From NCBI GenBank assembly GCA_963556065.3, contig CAUVYH020000005.1, forward strand, positions 496,001 to 560,000: 64,000 bases of DNA, written 5' to 3'. Made by a program: the position numbers and the translations under genes. The DNA is from JBAXTE01 sp963556065 (lineage in GTDB: Bacteria; Bacteroidota; Bacteroidia; Bacteroidales; WCHB1-69). How positions within the stretch are numbered: position 1 is the first letter of the stretch; each line of letters opens with the position of its first letter. The notes under the pieces were generated by a model. It was not told where the DNA came from. It searched no databases and saw nothing but the letters and a program-made list of their open reading frames with translations. Shown in pieces: positions 1-8,861 of this stretch.

Positions 1-136
1 TTTAAAAGATAAAAAAATTTTACATAAAGGAATGAAAATATTTACATTAATGAAAAACAGATCCTGAATAATAAAACAAATACATTGCGAAACAAAACAT
101 ATAAAAAATCGTTTTACGTCTATTAAAGAATAAAAA

Positions 137-1525
137 ATGAGCATAATAAATCAGTCTGCAGACATTCTGTTGCTTCAAAAGGAATTTTTTAAAAGCGGGG
201 CTACACGCGGTGAAAAGTTCAGAAAAAATCAGCTTAAGCAACTTCGAAAAATGATTATTGAAAATGAACCGCAAATAGTTGAAGCGGTTTATCAGGATTT
301 ACGTAAGCCACTTTTTGAGAATTTACTCACAGAAACACAATTCGTGTTATGGGAGATCGACTATGTGTTGGCAAACTTATCGGAATGGATGGAGCCTGAA
401 AAAGTAGTTACTCCACTGTTTCATCAGCCGGCTGCCAGCAAAATCATACCGGAGCCCATGGGAAATGCGTTGATTATTGCTCCATGGAATTATCCGTTTC
501 AACTGCTTATTGCTCCGCTAGTGGCTTCGATTGCTGCCGGAAACACGACGATACTTAAGCCCTCGGAAGTGTCGGCGAATACGGCTAAAATGATTGCTTC
601 GCTAATTCCGAAATATTTCGAGCAAAATTATATAGCCCTTGTTGAAGGAGGCGTTGAGGAAACCACTCGCTTGTTGGCAAATGTTTGGGACGTGATTTTT
701 TATACTGGGAACACCCAAGTTGGAAAGATTGTAATGAAAGCTGCGGCAGAGCATCTAACTCCGGTGATCCTCGAATTGGGAGGGAAAAGTCCTTGCATTG
801 TAGATAAGCATACGAATATCAAACAAACAGCTCGCAAAGTTGCCTGGGGCAAGTTTTTAAATGCCGGTCAAACTTGCATCGCGCCCGACTACGTATTGGT
901 GCATCATGAGGTAAAGGCGCAATTCGAAGAAGCAATAATGAAAGTGATTTGTGAATTTTATGGTGAAAACCCGCAGCAATCCAAAGATTTTGCTAGAATT
1001 ATCAATTCACGGCATTTTGAGCGATTGAATCAATATTTAAAAAATGAGAAAATTCTTTACGGCGGAATTTGTGATGCCTCCGATAAGTATATATCGCCCA
1101 CGCTTATAGATCACCCTTCGGAAACATCCGCAATTATGAGTGAAGAAATTTTTGGGCCATTGCTTCCAATTATCCCGTATCATTCCGACGAGGAGGTTGT
1201 TGAGTTTATTAATCAGCGACCCAAACCGTTAGCGTTATATATATTCTCCAAAAAGAGCTCGTCTGTCGATTATATTGTTGCAAACACCTCTTCCGGTGGA
1301 GTTTGTGTGAACGATACCTTATCTCATATTACAACATCTTATCTGCCTTTTGGTGGAGTGGGAGAGAGTGGAATGGGGCAATATCACGGAAAAAAAGGAT
1401 TTGATAATTTTTCGCATTTTAAAAGTGTGATGTACAAATCGCAACTTTTTGATGTTTCGATGCGCTATCCTCCCTACATGAAACTTAATAAATTTCTGCT
1501 GAAAATCTTTAAATGGGTTAATTAG
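137..1525 (+). CDS. Aldehyde dehydrogenase, class-3-like (NAD(P)+-dependent)
   Basis: A 462-residue protein of the aldehyde dehydrogenase superfamily, which oxidises aldehydes to carboxylates through a cysteine thiohemiacetal. The APWNYPFQ cofactor-binding segment, the general-base glutamate in LELGGKSP (about E213) and the catalytic cysteine in NAGQTC (about C247) are all present. The length and the C-terminal PFGGVGESGMGQYHGKKGFDNFSH region fit the short class-3/fatty-aldehyde type rather than the 490-500-residue class-1/2 enzymes. There is no signal peptide, so it is cytoplasmic. It is transcribed alone, convergent with the NAD kinase operon. The physiological aldehyde cannot be told from sequence. 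Confidence 0.93.
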   Translation: MSIINQSADILLLQKEFFKSGATRGEKFRKNQLKQLRKMIIENEPQIVEAVYQDLRKPLFENLLTETQFVLWEIDYVLANLSEWMEPEKVVTPLFHQPAASKIIPEPMGNALIIAPWNYPFQLLIAPLVASIAAGNTTILKPSEVSANTAKMIASLIPKYFEQNYIALVEGGVEETTRLLANVWDVIFYTGNTQVGKIVMKAAAEHLTPVILELGGKSPCIVDKHTNIKQTARKVAWGKFLNAGQTCIAPDYVLVHHEVKAQFEEAIMKVICEFYGENPQQSKDFARIINSRHFERLNQYLKNEKILYGGICDASDKYISPTLIDHPSETSAIMSEEIFGPLLPIIPYHSDEEVVEFINQRPKPLALYIFSKKSSSVDYIVANTSSGGVCVNDTLSHITTSYLPFGGVGESGMGQYHGKKGFDNFSHFKSVMYKSQLFDVSMRYPPYMKLNKFLLKIFKWVN

Positions 1526-1859
1526 TTGAATAAGTTCATAACGTTGAAAGTTTGTAAAGTCTATAATGGAAGATAGCATAGAGAGCCATGCTTTGTCATG
1601 CTGAGCGAAGCGAAGTATCTATACTGTGACAAAGCCAATCAAAAGAAAAAATACATTATAGTAAATAAGGAATTGAACCACATAAAAGATGTAGTGTGAT
1701 GTAGTGGCCTATCGAACTGCCCAACTTGGTTTTGGGTTAGGCAGCGCTTGATCCGGGGAGGTTTATGAGGTAATATCACGCAGAAAGGGAAGCTTGGTTT
1801 TCGTTGAAAAGAGTTCTGTGCCCAAGTTCTCGTATTCCAGCCTTTTACCTTTCCCCTTC
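1526..1859. other. Convergent intergenic region with one degenerate repeat
   Basis: This 334-bp gap separates two convergent genes. I see no ORF or clear terminator. The only recognisable item is ctgagcgaagcgaag at 1601-1615, which belongs to the ctgagcgaagtcgaag repeat family seen again near 47.8 and 62.7 kb. Confidence 0.4.
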
Positions 1860-2744
1860 TTAATTCCGCTTATCCATGCCCCAAGAGAGTTTATCGCGAA
1901 TAGTATCGTAAAACGATAAATTTTTGAAAACTACTGTTTTAATGGTCTGTTTCGCTTTTTGCAATTTAATCGATTCTGTAATAGGAATAATATAGCTTTC
2001 GGAGTCGATGGTTAACGAGTAATGATTACACCTTCCGGAGACTGATATTTCTATTTGCGATTGGTCGGAGATAACCAACGGACGGACGGTCAGGTTATGA
2101 GAGGCAATGGGGGTGATGATGAATGCTGTGGCGTTGATGTCAAGGATGGGGCCGCCACAACTCAGAGAATAGGCTGTAGAACCGGTCGGAGTGGCTAGTA
2201 TTAGCCCGTCGGCCCAGTAATTATTTAGCAATTGCCCGTTTACCGTTGCTTTAAATGTTAGCATATTGGCTCCTTCTGTTCTGCGGATAGTAATGTCGTT
2301 GAGGGCGCACAAACTGGGAATCCTCAATTGGCTATTTGGTATTTCAACTTCTATGAGTGTGCGCTCAATTAACGTGTAGCTATTGTTGAACCAATCATCG
2401 ATGGCCGATTTAATTTGGTCTTGAGCCACATTCGCTAAAAAACCTAATCGTCCGATGTTGATTCCGATTACCGGAATATTTCCCCCAATAGCAAAGGGAA
2501 CCGTTCCAAGGAATGTTCCATCCCCGCCGATGCTAAATAATACATCAATAAATTCTATATTTTTTTGAGCGGAATAAAAAGTGTTCTTTAAAGGCGTTGT
2601 CTGGCTGAGTTTTTCAGCAATGGCTTGGTGAAAAATGACTTCGCCACCCAGAGAGGTTACGCGATCCACAATTTGCTGGATAATATCAATGGGAGGGTCT
2701 GCTTTCGGATTGCAATAAATACCGATTCTTTTTTTAGAGGTCAT
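1860..2744 (-). CDS. nadK: NAD kinase
   Basis: A 294-residue NAD kinase (ATP- or polyphosphate-NAD kinase), which phosphorylates NAD to NADP in the cytosol. The diagnostic GGDGTFLG motif is at residues 73-80, and the conserved nucleotide-binding segments NDITIRR and DGLILATPTGSTAYSLS follow in the expected order. Its length matches bacterial NadK. It is the last gene of a three-gene minus-strand operon: the stop codon of the upstream outer-membrane protein gene overlaps its ATG by one base (TAATG), which suggests translational coupling. The CBS / NAD kinase neighbourhood is common in Bacteroidota, though the functional link is unclear. Confidence 0.96.
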   Translation of the reverse strand: MTSKKRIGIYCNPKADPPIDIIQQIVDRVTSLGGEVIFHQAIAEKLSQTTPLKNTFYSAQKNIEFIDVLFSIGGDGTFLGTVPFAIGGNIPVIGINIGRLGFLANVAQDQIKSAIDDWFNNSYTLIERTLIEVEIPNSQLRIPSLCALNDITIRRTEGANMLTFKATVNGQLLNNYWADGLILATPTGSTAYSLSCGGPILDINATAFIITPIASHNLTVRPLVISDQSQIEISVSGRCNHYSLTIDSESYIIPITESIKLQKAKQTIKTVVFKNLSFYDTIRDKLSWGMDKRN

Positions 2745-4153
2745 TAGATTGCTGCTTTAAAATGAACACAAAAATAATATTTCCGAAATGCAAAGTTATA
2801 TGAATATTCGGTACGGATAACCAAATCGTAGTAGGTCGAAAAATCGAGTCCGCATCCCATCGCACTTAGCCAACTGTTTTTTAAATACATCGATTGTTCG
2901 TAATTCAATGCCCGCTGGTAATCAGCAAAAGCTCCATCGGCAAATATCGTGGCATATAAAGCATAGTGAATAAGTGCAAATTTTGGATTTTCGAAAAAAT
3001 GAATTTTCTGCTTGTCCCTTTTAAGAATCTGATACTTGAATGTTGTTCTGCCAATGGCTAGGGAGGTTACAGGGATTTGCACTTGTTCGAAAGATCTTAT
3101 CTCCAGCCCCGATTGGCCGATTCTGAATCCAAAGGGAAACAGGTATTCACTTGAGGAAGAAGTGGATGCGGTTATTCCTAAGGCTGCATAGCTTCTTCTT
3201 CCCAGTTTTCCAAACCACCTGGCATTGACCGTAAAGGCAGCATAATTAATACGGGTAAGAGATGGGTTCAGGTTAAAGGCTTTCTCCAGAATTAAATCGT
3301 AATATGTCCCTTTTAAGGGGTAGGCTTTGTTGTTGCGATAGTCGAATTTCAGTTTTGATGTAACCCGCAGGATATCCATCGACTTTTCAGGATAATAATA
3401 GTGGTTTATCCATTGCAGTGTATCATTAAAGAGATAGTGGGCGTATGTTACCGAGAGTAATTCATCGATAGCTAGGGTCGGGCGGAAATAAACCATCATG
3501 GTCGCCTGAAAGGTCGAAATTAAAGGATCGGAAGAGTTGAGGAAATATCGAGGTTTGTAATCAAATAGCCCGAAGATAGCCTCTTTATTCCTTGTGTATT
3601 GGATTTCGGTTCCACCGCCGAGGGTGTTTATTCCAAATATTGAAGGACGCAAGTATTTAATACCGACGGATTGGTTAAATCCTAAGCTTCCCGTTATCGC
3701 CAGCTGTTCGTGGAAACCTCTGAAATTCTCGTCGGTTATGGAGAACAAAGCTGAAATATGACCGAAATTCATATTCTCCACCCATGCATTGATGTTTTCC
3801 TCTTCGGTTTTAATTTTTATACGGGGGATAATATACCAGCGTTCCTGTAAGGTGATATTCAAATCGATTTGTTGGTTGTTGACACGAATCCAGCCGATAT
3901 CTACAAAGTTGAATAAAGAAGTTTTGATGAGGTTGTTTTTACAGGCGGCTTTTATGTAATCGGAGTCGTTGAGGGCAATTATAGCGTTTTCTTTAATAGT
4001 GAGCTCCTTTAGAATAATAGCACTCTTTGTTCGATAGTTTCCGGAAATATTTATGGCATGGACGGACACGGAATCCGTCGATTGCGATTTTCCTGCAGGG
4101 AGGCTGAGGAAAAATCCGAAAGTGATGCCTATTATGGCTATATGCAATCGCAT
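2744..4153 (-). CDS. Outer-membrane protein, POTRA plus BamA/TamA-like barrel
   Basis: A 469-residue protein with an N-terminal signal peptide (hydrophobic core to about residue 22). A POTRA-like segment follows (about residues 30-110; HAINISGNYRTKSAIILKEL is a typical POTRA start), then a C-terminal barrel rich in alternating aromatic strands. This resembles the surface-antigen/D15 family, but with one POTRA instead of the five of BamA, so it is a short relative rather than the essential BamA. It probably works in the outer membrane in protein or lipid insertion. It sits 3 bp downstream of the CBS gene and overlaps nadK by 1 bp, so the three are one operon. Confidence 0.8.
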   Translation of the reverse strand: MRLHIAIIGITFGFFLSLPAGKSQSTDSVSVHAINISGNYRTKSAIILKELTIKENAIIALNDSDYIKAACKNNLIKTSLFNFVDIGWIRVNNQQIDLNITLQERWYIIPRIKIKTEEENINAWVENMNFGHISALFSITDENFRGFHEQLAITGSLGFNQSVGIKYLRPSIFGINTLGGGTEIQYTRNKEAIFGLFDYKPRYFLNSSDPLISTFQATMMVYFRPTLAIDELLSVTYAHYLFNDTLQWINHYYYPEKSMDILRVTSKLKFDYRNNKAYPLKGTYYDLILEKAFNLNPSLTRINYAAFTVNARWFGKLGRRSYAALGITASTSSSSEYLFPFGFRIGQSGLEIRSFEQVQIPVTSLAIGRTTFKYQILKRDKQKIHFFENPKFALIHYALYATIFADGAFADYQRALNYEQSMYLKNSWLSAMGCGLDFSTYYDLVIRTEYSYNFAFRKYYFCVHFKAAI

Positions 4154-4156
4154 GAC

Positions 4157-4819
4157 TTAAACATTAAGCCATTTCATAAATTCATCGTAACGGTCGTGCA
4201 TATCATCCAATTCTTCTTCTTCCGTGTAATAATCGGTGATGATGTAGTTATATCGGTTAAATGTTTGAATAATAGGAGCAATATCGCTTTTATTTACCTT
4301 GATGGTGACTTCCATTTTTGTAGATTCCGGGTGAGTGGTTATCGTGCTACTCACAATTCTTGCATCGTTATATTCTACAATTTGTGCAATTTGGCTCAAA
4401 GAATAATCGTTAATGTTTACTTCTATTATTATGATACTGCCGGGCAGATTGATGGCTGCAAATTCCGCAAACTGACTGCTCAGAGATTTGAGGGTAATGG
4501 ATCCGAGATATTTGTTTTTGCGTGAAATTACAGGAACAACGGTTATCTCTTTTTGGGCAACGATTGCAAGCACGTCATAAATATGTTGATCTTCATATAT
4601 GTGGAGATTGCCCATTGATAGCATGTGATCTTTAATCTCCATTTCCGGGTCGTTGGAATTTAAAATGTCCAATTCGGAAATCAGCCCCAAGTATTGATCT
4701 TCATCCACAATGGGAAGATGTTCAACCTTGTATTCATCCATCATTTGCATTCCCAGATATCCGTTATCCGTATTGCGAAGAGGAATTATGCTGTTGTTTA
4801 TCAGATCTTTTGCTTTCAT
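4157..4819 (-). CDS. CBS-domain protein
   Basis: A 220-residue soluble protein with tandem CBS motifs in residues 1-125 (MKAKDLINNSIIPLRNTDNG and the later NKYLGSITLKSL segment), which usually bind adenine nucleotides. The C-terminal half (about 130-205: GSIIIIEVNINDYSLSQIAQ) looks like an ACT-type regulatory fold. The protein is likely a small ligand sensor. It is the first gene of the CBS / POTRA-barrel / nadK operon, and an adenylate sensor next to NAD kinase is suggestive, but no enzymatic domain is present and no function can be assigned. Confidence 0.85.
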   Translation of the reverse strand: MKAKDLINNSIIPLRNTDNGYLGMQMMDEYKVEHLPIVDEDQYLGLISELDILNSNDPEMEIKDHMLSMGNLHIYEDQHIYDVLAIVAQKEITVVPVISRKNKYLGSITLKSLSSQFAEFAAINLPGSIIIIEVNINDYSLSQIAQIVEYNDARIVSSTITTHPESTKMEVTIKVNKSDIAPIIQTFNRYNYIITDYYTEEEELDDMHDRYDEFMKWLNV

Positions 4820-5124
4820 TATTTTGCTTTTCGTGAGTAAAAGTAATAAAATTTTTAAATCACAGACTCAAAAAATGCTATGGGCTATGGAATCTTTATT
4901 GCAAAAATTTGTTTTACGCCCAGTTTTTCAGATAATAAAGCGGGCGGACTTTTAATAATCAATTTTTGAATATTTCATTTATAATAAAATATTTGATTAT
5001 CAATATGTTATTAATTAATGGGGTTTTTGTTTCCGGAATTATTAGTGGTATCTTTGAGGATATTAATTTTTTGATGTAAATTTGGAACTGAATTAGCAAA
5101 CAATCAATAATTAATAATATTATT
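4820..5124. other. Divergent intergenic region
   Basis: This 305-bp AT-rich gap lies between the divergent CBS operon and ugd. It holds the well-formed ugd promoter at 5053-5084. I see no repeat, RNA gene or palindrome in the remainder. Confidence 0.5.
5053..5084 (+). promoter_or_regulatory. Bacteroidota sigma-A-type promoter for ugd
   Basis: TTTG at 5053-5056 and TAAATTTG at 5077-5084 are separated by 20 bp, matching the Bacteroides TTTG / TAnnTTTG consensus. The likely transcription start is about 35 bp before the ATG at 5125. Confidence 0.75.
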
Positions 5125-6447
5125 ATGAAGGTACTCATTGTTGGAAGTGGCTATGTAGGTTTGGTTACAGGCACTTGTTTTGCAGAAGTCGGTATTGATG
5201 TAACTTGTGTAGATATTGATAAAGAAAAAATTGAAAAATTAAAACAAGGAATTTCCCCGATATATGAACCGGGGTTAGAGGTAATGCTACACCGGAATAT
5301 AGAAAAAGGACGGCTCCAGTTTTCGGATAATTTAGCCGAGTCGCTGTCGGATGCCGATGTGGTTTTTAGTGCTGTAGGAACTCCGCCCGATGAAGATGGA
5401 AGTGCCGATTTGCAATACGTAATTGATGTGGCTCGTACGGTAGGAAAAAATATCAAACGTCATGTATTGGTCGTAACCAAGAGTACAGTACCGGTGGGAA
5501 CGGCAAAAAAAGTCAGGACTGCAATACAGGAGGAACTTGATAAAAGGGGCGTTAAGATTGATTTTGATGTGGCTTCTAATCCGGAGTTTTTAAAAGAGGG
5601 TGACGCCATAAACGATTTTATGAAGCCCGATCGTATTGTAGTGGGCGTGGAGTCGGAATTGGCTGAAGATATTATGTCGCGTTTGTATAAGCCGTTCACT
5701 CTAAATGGGCACCCGGTGATTTTTATGGACGTTCCCTCTGCCGAAATGACAAAATATGCTGCAAACTCCATGCTGGCTACTAAAATCAGTTTTATGAATG
5801 ATATCGCTAATCTTTGTGAGATTGTCGGTGCCGACGTTAATATGGTTCGTAAAGGGATTGGCTCCGACAGCCGCATTGGAAATAAATTTATTTATCCCGG
5901 AATTGGCTATGGTGGTTCTTGTTTTCCGAAAGATGTAAAAGCGCTGATTAAAACGTCTAATCAAAACGGGTATAAACTACGGGTTCTACAGGCGGTAGAA
6001 GATGTGAATGACGACCAGAAATTAGTGTTGTTCCATAAACTCCAAAAATATTACAACAACGATTTAAAAGGCAAAACCATCGCGCTTTGGGGACTCTCTT
6101 TTAAACCCAATACCGATGATATGCGCGAAGCTCCCGCTTTGGTACTTATTAAAGCGTTAATCGGCGCCGGTGCAAAAGTGCAGGTTTACGACCCTGTAGC
6201 AATGGAGGAATGCTATCGTCGAATTGGAAATGTAGTTACTTATGCAAAAGATGCTAACGAGGCCATTCTTGATGCTGATGCATTGTTGCTGGTTACCGAA
6301 TGGTCGGAATTTAGAATTCCTAATTTCGGGGTCATTAAAAAATTGCTTAAAACTCCTGTGATTTTCGACGGCAGAAATATTTACGACAGGGAAGAAGTAA
6401 AAAATAATGGTTTCGATTATTTCTGTATAGGCATAGATACTCATTAA
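5125..6447 (+). CDS. ugd: UDP-glucose 6-dehydrogenase
   Basis: A 440-residue enzyme that oxidises UDP-glucose twice to UDP-glucuronate with NAD+, in the cytosol. The Rossmann motif GSGYVGLVTG is at residues 7-16, the substrate-binding NPEFLKEG segment is in the middle, and the catalytic cysteine is C266 in YGGSCFPKD. The length is standard. It has its own promoter. The next gene is a UDP-glucuronate decarboxylase-type SDR, so together they would make UDP-glucuronate and UDP-xylose. UDP-glucuronate would also supply the glucuronyl C5-epimerase encoded near 40 kb. Confidence 0.97.
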   Translation: MKVLIVGSGYVGLVTGTCFAEVGIDVTCVDIDKEKIEKLKQGISPIYEPGLEVMLHRNIEKGRLQFSDNLAESLSDADVVFSAVGTPPDEDGSADLQYVIDVARTVGKNIKRHVLVVTKSTVPVGTAKKVRTAIQEELDKRGVKIDFDVASNPEFLKEGDAINDFMKPDRIVVGVESELAEDIMSRLYKPFTLNGHPVIFMDVPSAEMTKYAANSMLATKISFMNDIANLCEIVGADVNMVRKGIGSDSRIGNKFIYPGIGYGGSCFPKDVKALIKTSNQNGYKLRVLQAVEDVNDDQKLVLFHKLQKYYNNDLKGKTIALWGLSFKPNTDDMREAPALVLIKALIGAGAKVQVYDPVAMEECYRRIGNVVTYAKDANEAILDADALLLVTEWSEFRIPNFGVIKKLLKTPVIFDGRNIYDREEVKNNGFDYFCIGIDTH

Positions 6448-6820
6448 AAGAGCCTGAAAGAACTATAAAACGTGAATTGCTAATTATATATACTGAGAAA
6501 CCCTTTGATCTGAAGTTGGGGGGGCTGCTTTATGTTGACTTATCGTCTATATTCAACGATTCTTTTTATCGTTTTTCCAGATAATGGATTTTTATGATTT
6601 GTAATTTTTTGGTGTGTAATTCCAAAATTTTAGAGATGGCCGAATTTAGCAATTGTGTTATATTTGTAAGGTTTTCCGTTAAATATAATTAGAATTCAAT
6701 CTATTATGAATTTTCGGCTCTTGATATATTTTAGTTATTAACAAACAATTTATCAATTAAATAGTTATATTTGCAAATAAATTTAGATTTTGAACAATTG
6801 CGAAAAGTCGGATAAATGTT
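6448..6820. other. Intergenic region upstream of uxs-like gene
   Basis: A 373-bp AT-rich gap. The only recognisable element is a possible -7 box, TATATTTG at 6766-6773. I see no ORF, terminator or repeat. Confidence 0.4.
6766..6773 (+). promoter_or_regulatory. Possible -7 promoter element
   Basis: TATATTTG matches TAnnTTTG and lies 47 bp before the ATG at 6821. No good TTTG is seen 19-20 bp upstream, so this is a partial match. Confidence 0.5.
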
Positions 6821-7756
6821 ATGAAGAATAAAATATTGGTGACCGGAGGGGCGGGATTTTTAGGTTCTCATTTATGTGAACGCTTGTTAAATGAAGGGAA
6901 TGAAGTCATCTGTTTAGATAATTTTTTTACCGGAAGCAAGCAGAACATTGCACATCTGATAGGGAATCCATATTTTGAATTTATTCGTCATGATGTAACT
7001 ATGCCGTTTTTTATTGAAGTGGATCAGATTTATAATTTAGCTTGTCCGGCTTCACCGATACACTATCAGTATAATCCTATAAAAACCATAAAAACATCTG
7101 TAATGGGGGCTATTAATATGCTTGGGCTTGCCAAACGCATAAGAGCTACCGTATTGCAGGCTTCTACAAGCGAAGTTTATGGAGATCCTGCTATTCATCC
7201 TCAGGTAGAAGAGTATTGGGGCAATGTGAACCCGATAGGAGAACGTTCATGTTACGATGAGGGGAAACGATGTGCAGAGTCGTTGTTTGTAAATTATCAC
7301 AAACAAAATCAGGTGGATATTAAAATTATCCGCATTTTCAATACCTACGGGCCACGAATGCATCCTCACGATGGGCGGGTTGTGTCTAACTTTATTGTGC
7401 AGGCGCTTAACAACGAGGATATTACTATTTATGGCAATGGACTGCAGACACGAAGCTTTTGTTATGTTGACGACTTACTTGATGGAATGATTCGTTTGAT
7501 GAACAGTCCAAAGGAAGTAACAGGGCCTGTTAATGTGGGAAACCCCGAAGAATTTACCATGATTGAATTAGCCGATGCTGTAATCAGACTCACCAACTCA
7601 TCCTCAAAAATTATTTACATGCCCCTGCCTTCGGATGATCCGTTGCAACGCAAACCAGATATTTCTAAAGCTCGTGAGATTCTTGGTTGGGAACCGACGA
7701 TTAAATTAGAGGAAGGATTATCAAAAACCATAGATTACTTTAAAAGTATAATTTAA
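6821..7756 (+). CDS. UDP-glucuronate decarboxylase (UDP-xylose synthase), SDR family
   Basis: A 311-residue extended short-chain dehydrogenase. Residues 8-17 hold the TGGxGFLGSH NAD-binding motif, and the catalytic pair is Y145 and K149 in CYDEGKR. The RIFNTYGPRMHPHDGRVVSNF segment and the length are typical of UXS enzymes, which decarboxylate UDP-glucuronate to UDP-xylose. Its position after ugd supports this substrate. It is followed after 12 bp by the rmlD-like gene, so the two are probably co-transcribed. A different NDP-sugar epimerase activity is possible but less likely. Confidence 0.88.
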   Translation: MKNKILVTGGAGFLGSHLCERLLNEGNEVICLDNFFTGSKQNIAHLIGNPYFEFIRHDVTMPFFIEVDQIYNLACPASPIHYQYNPIKTIKTSVMGAINMLGLAKRIRATVLQASTSEVYGDPAIHPQVEEYWGNVNPIGERSCYDEGKRCAESLFVNYHKQNQVDIKIIRIFNTYGPRMHPHDGRVVSNFIVQALNNEDITIYGNGLQTRSFCYVDDLLDGMIRLMNSPKEVTGPVNVGNPEEFTMIELADAVIRLTNSSSKIIYMPLPSDDPLQRKPDISKAREILGWEPTIKLEEGLSKTIDYFKSII

Positions 7757-7768
7757 AAAAATTAAATC

Positions 7769-8632
7769 ATGAATCAAACATTGAAAATCATGGTTACAGG
7801 AGCCAATGGACAACTTGGCAGAGAAATTCAAAAAAGATCGGTTGGGAATAATAATCAATTTTTTTTCAACGATATTAATGAGTTGGATCTTACCGATAAT
7901 ATAGCTGTCGCAAACAAAATAGAAGAAATCAAGCCGGATGTTATTATTAATTGCGCAGCATTTACCGCTGTGGATTTAGCGGAAACAGAACAAGAAGCTG
8001 CAATGAAAATTAATGTGGAGGCGGTAAGAAACATTGCGAAGATTGCGGTTAAAAAGAACATTAAGATCATTCACATTTCTTCCGATTATGTTTTTGATGG
8101 GTGCTCATATCAGCCATACAGCGAAGTGCATCGCCCAAACCCGATTTCATTTTACGGATACACAAAACTGCTTGGCGAGTCGGAGCTTATCGAATCGAAA
8201 TGCGATGGTATTATCATTAGAACTTCATGGCTTTATTCTAATGAAGGAAGAAATTTTTTTAAGACAATAGAAAGACTGGCTCAGGAACAAAGTGAACTGA
8301 GTATTGTTTTTGATCAAGTTGGAACACCAACGTATGCTGGAGATCTTGCCGATGCTATTTTATATATCATTCCTCAGTTGAATACCGTTTTTGGAATGGA
8401 TATTTACAATTACAGCAACGAAGGAGTTTGCAGTTGGTATGATTTTGCTACGGCAATAGTAAATGAATTAAGGCTGAATACTACAATTTATCCCATTCAT
8501 ACAGAGGAATATCCGGCACCGGCACAACGTCCGTTTTATAGTGTGCTCGATAAAAGCAAGATAAAAAACGATTTTGGGATCCAAATAAATCATTGGCAAA
8601 AAAGTCTTCAATTAATGATGTCGAACAAATAA
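7769..8632 (+). CDS. rmlD: dTDP-4-dehydrorhamnose reductase
   Basis: A 287-residue SDR that reduces dTDP-4-keto-L-rhamnose to dTDP-L-rhamnose using NAD(P)H. It shows the N-terminal GANGQLGREI motif, the central DLAETEQEAAMKINVE segment typical of RmlD, and the YxxxK pair at Y129/K133. The start at 7769 is preceded by an A-rich stretch; an internal ATG eight codons later (MVTGAN) is an alternative. It forms an operon with the UXS gene and ends at a strong hairpin. rmlA, rmlB and rmlC are not in this window and must lie elsewhere. Confidence 0.93.
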   Translation: MNQTLKIMVTGANGQLGREIQKRSVGNNNQFFFNDINELDLTDNIAVANKIEEIKPDVIINCAAFTAVDLAETEQEAAMKINVEAVRNIAKIAVKKNIKIIHISSDYVFDGCSYQPYSEVHRPNPISFYGYTKLLGESELIESKCDGIIIRTSWLYSNEGRNFFKTIERLAQEQSELSIVFDQVGTPTYAGDLADAILYIIPQLNTVFGMDIYNYSNEGVCSWYDFATAIVNELRLNTTIYPIHTEEYPAPAQRPFYSVLDKSKIKNDFGIQINHWQKSLQLMMSNK

Positions 8633-8683
8633 GTTCGAATATTAAACCGACAGTACTACTTCTGCTTTTCTGTAAAAATATTG

Positions 8684-8720
8684 AAGGACAAAATCGAATA
8701 TGCTATTTTGTCCTTTAAAT
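8684..8720 (+). terminator. Intrinsic terminator after rmlD
   Basis: A perfect 11-bp stem, aaggacaaaat (8684-8694) pairing with attttgtcctt (8705-8715), with a 10-base loop, followed by a T-rich tail. It closes the ugd/uxs/rmlD block. Confidence 0.8.
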
Positions 8721-8814
8721 TTATGAGAAAAATCAGAATGTTTGATAAAATGAGTTCTGTTGTAAAATAAATTATATCTTTTTGCGTATTTCTTATAAAA
8801 TCACAAAGATTCTT

Positions 8815-8822
8815 ATCTTTGT
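8815..8822 (+). promoter_or_regulatory. Possible -7 promoter element
   Basis: TATCTTTG matches the TAnnTTTG consensus, 40 bp before the TonB receptor ATG at 8862. The -33 element is not clear. Confidence 0.55.
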
Positions 8823-8861
8823 ATTATTATTCAACAATTTATTCATTATCTGATTAGTTCA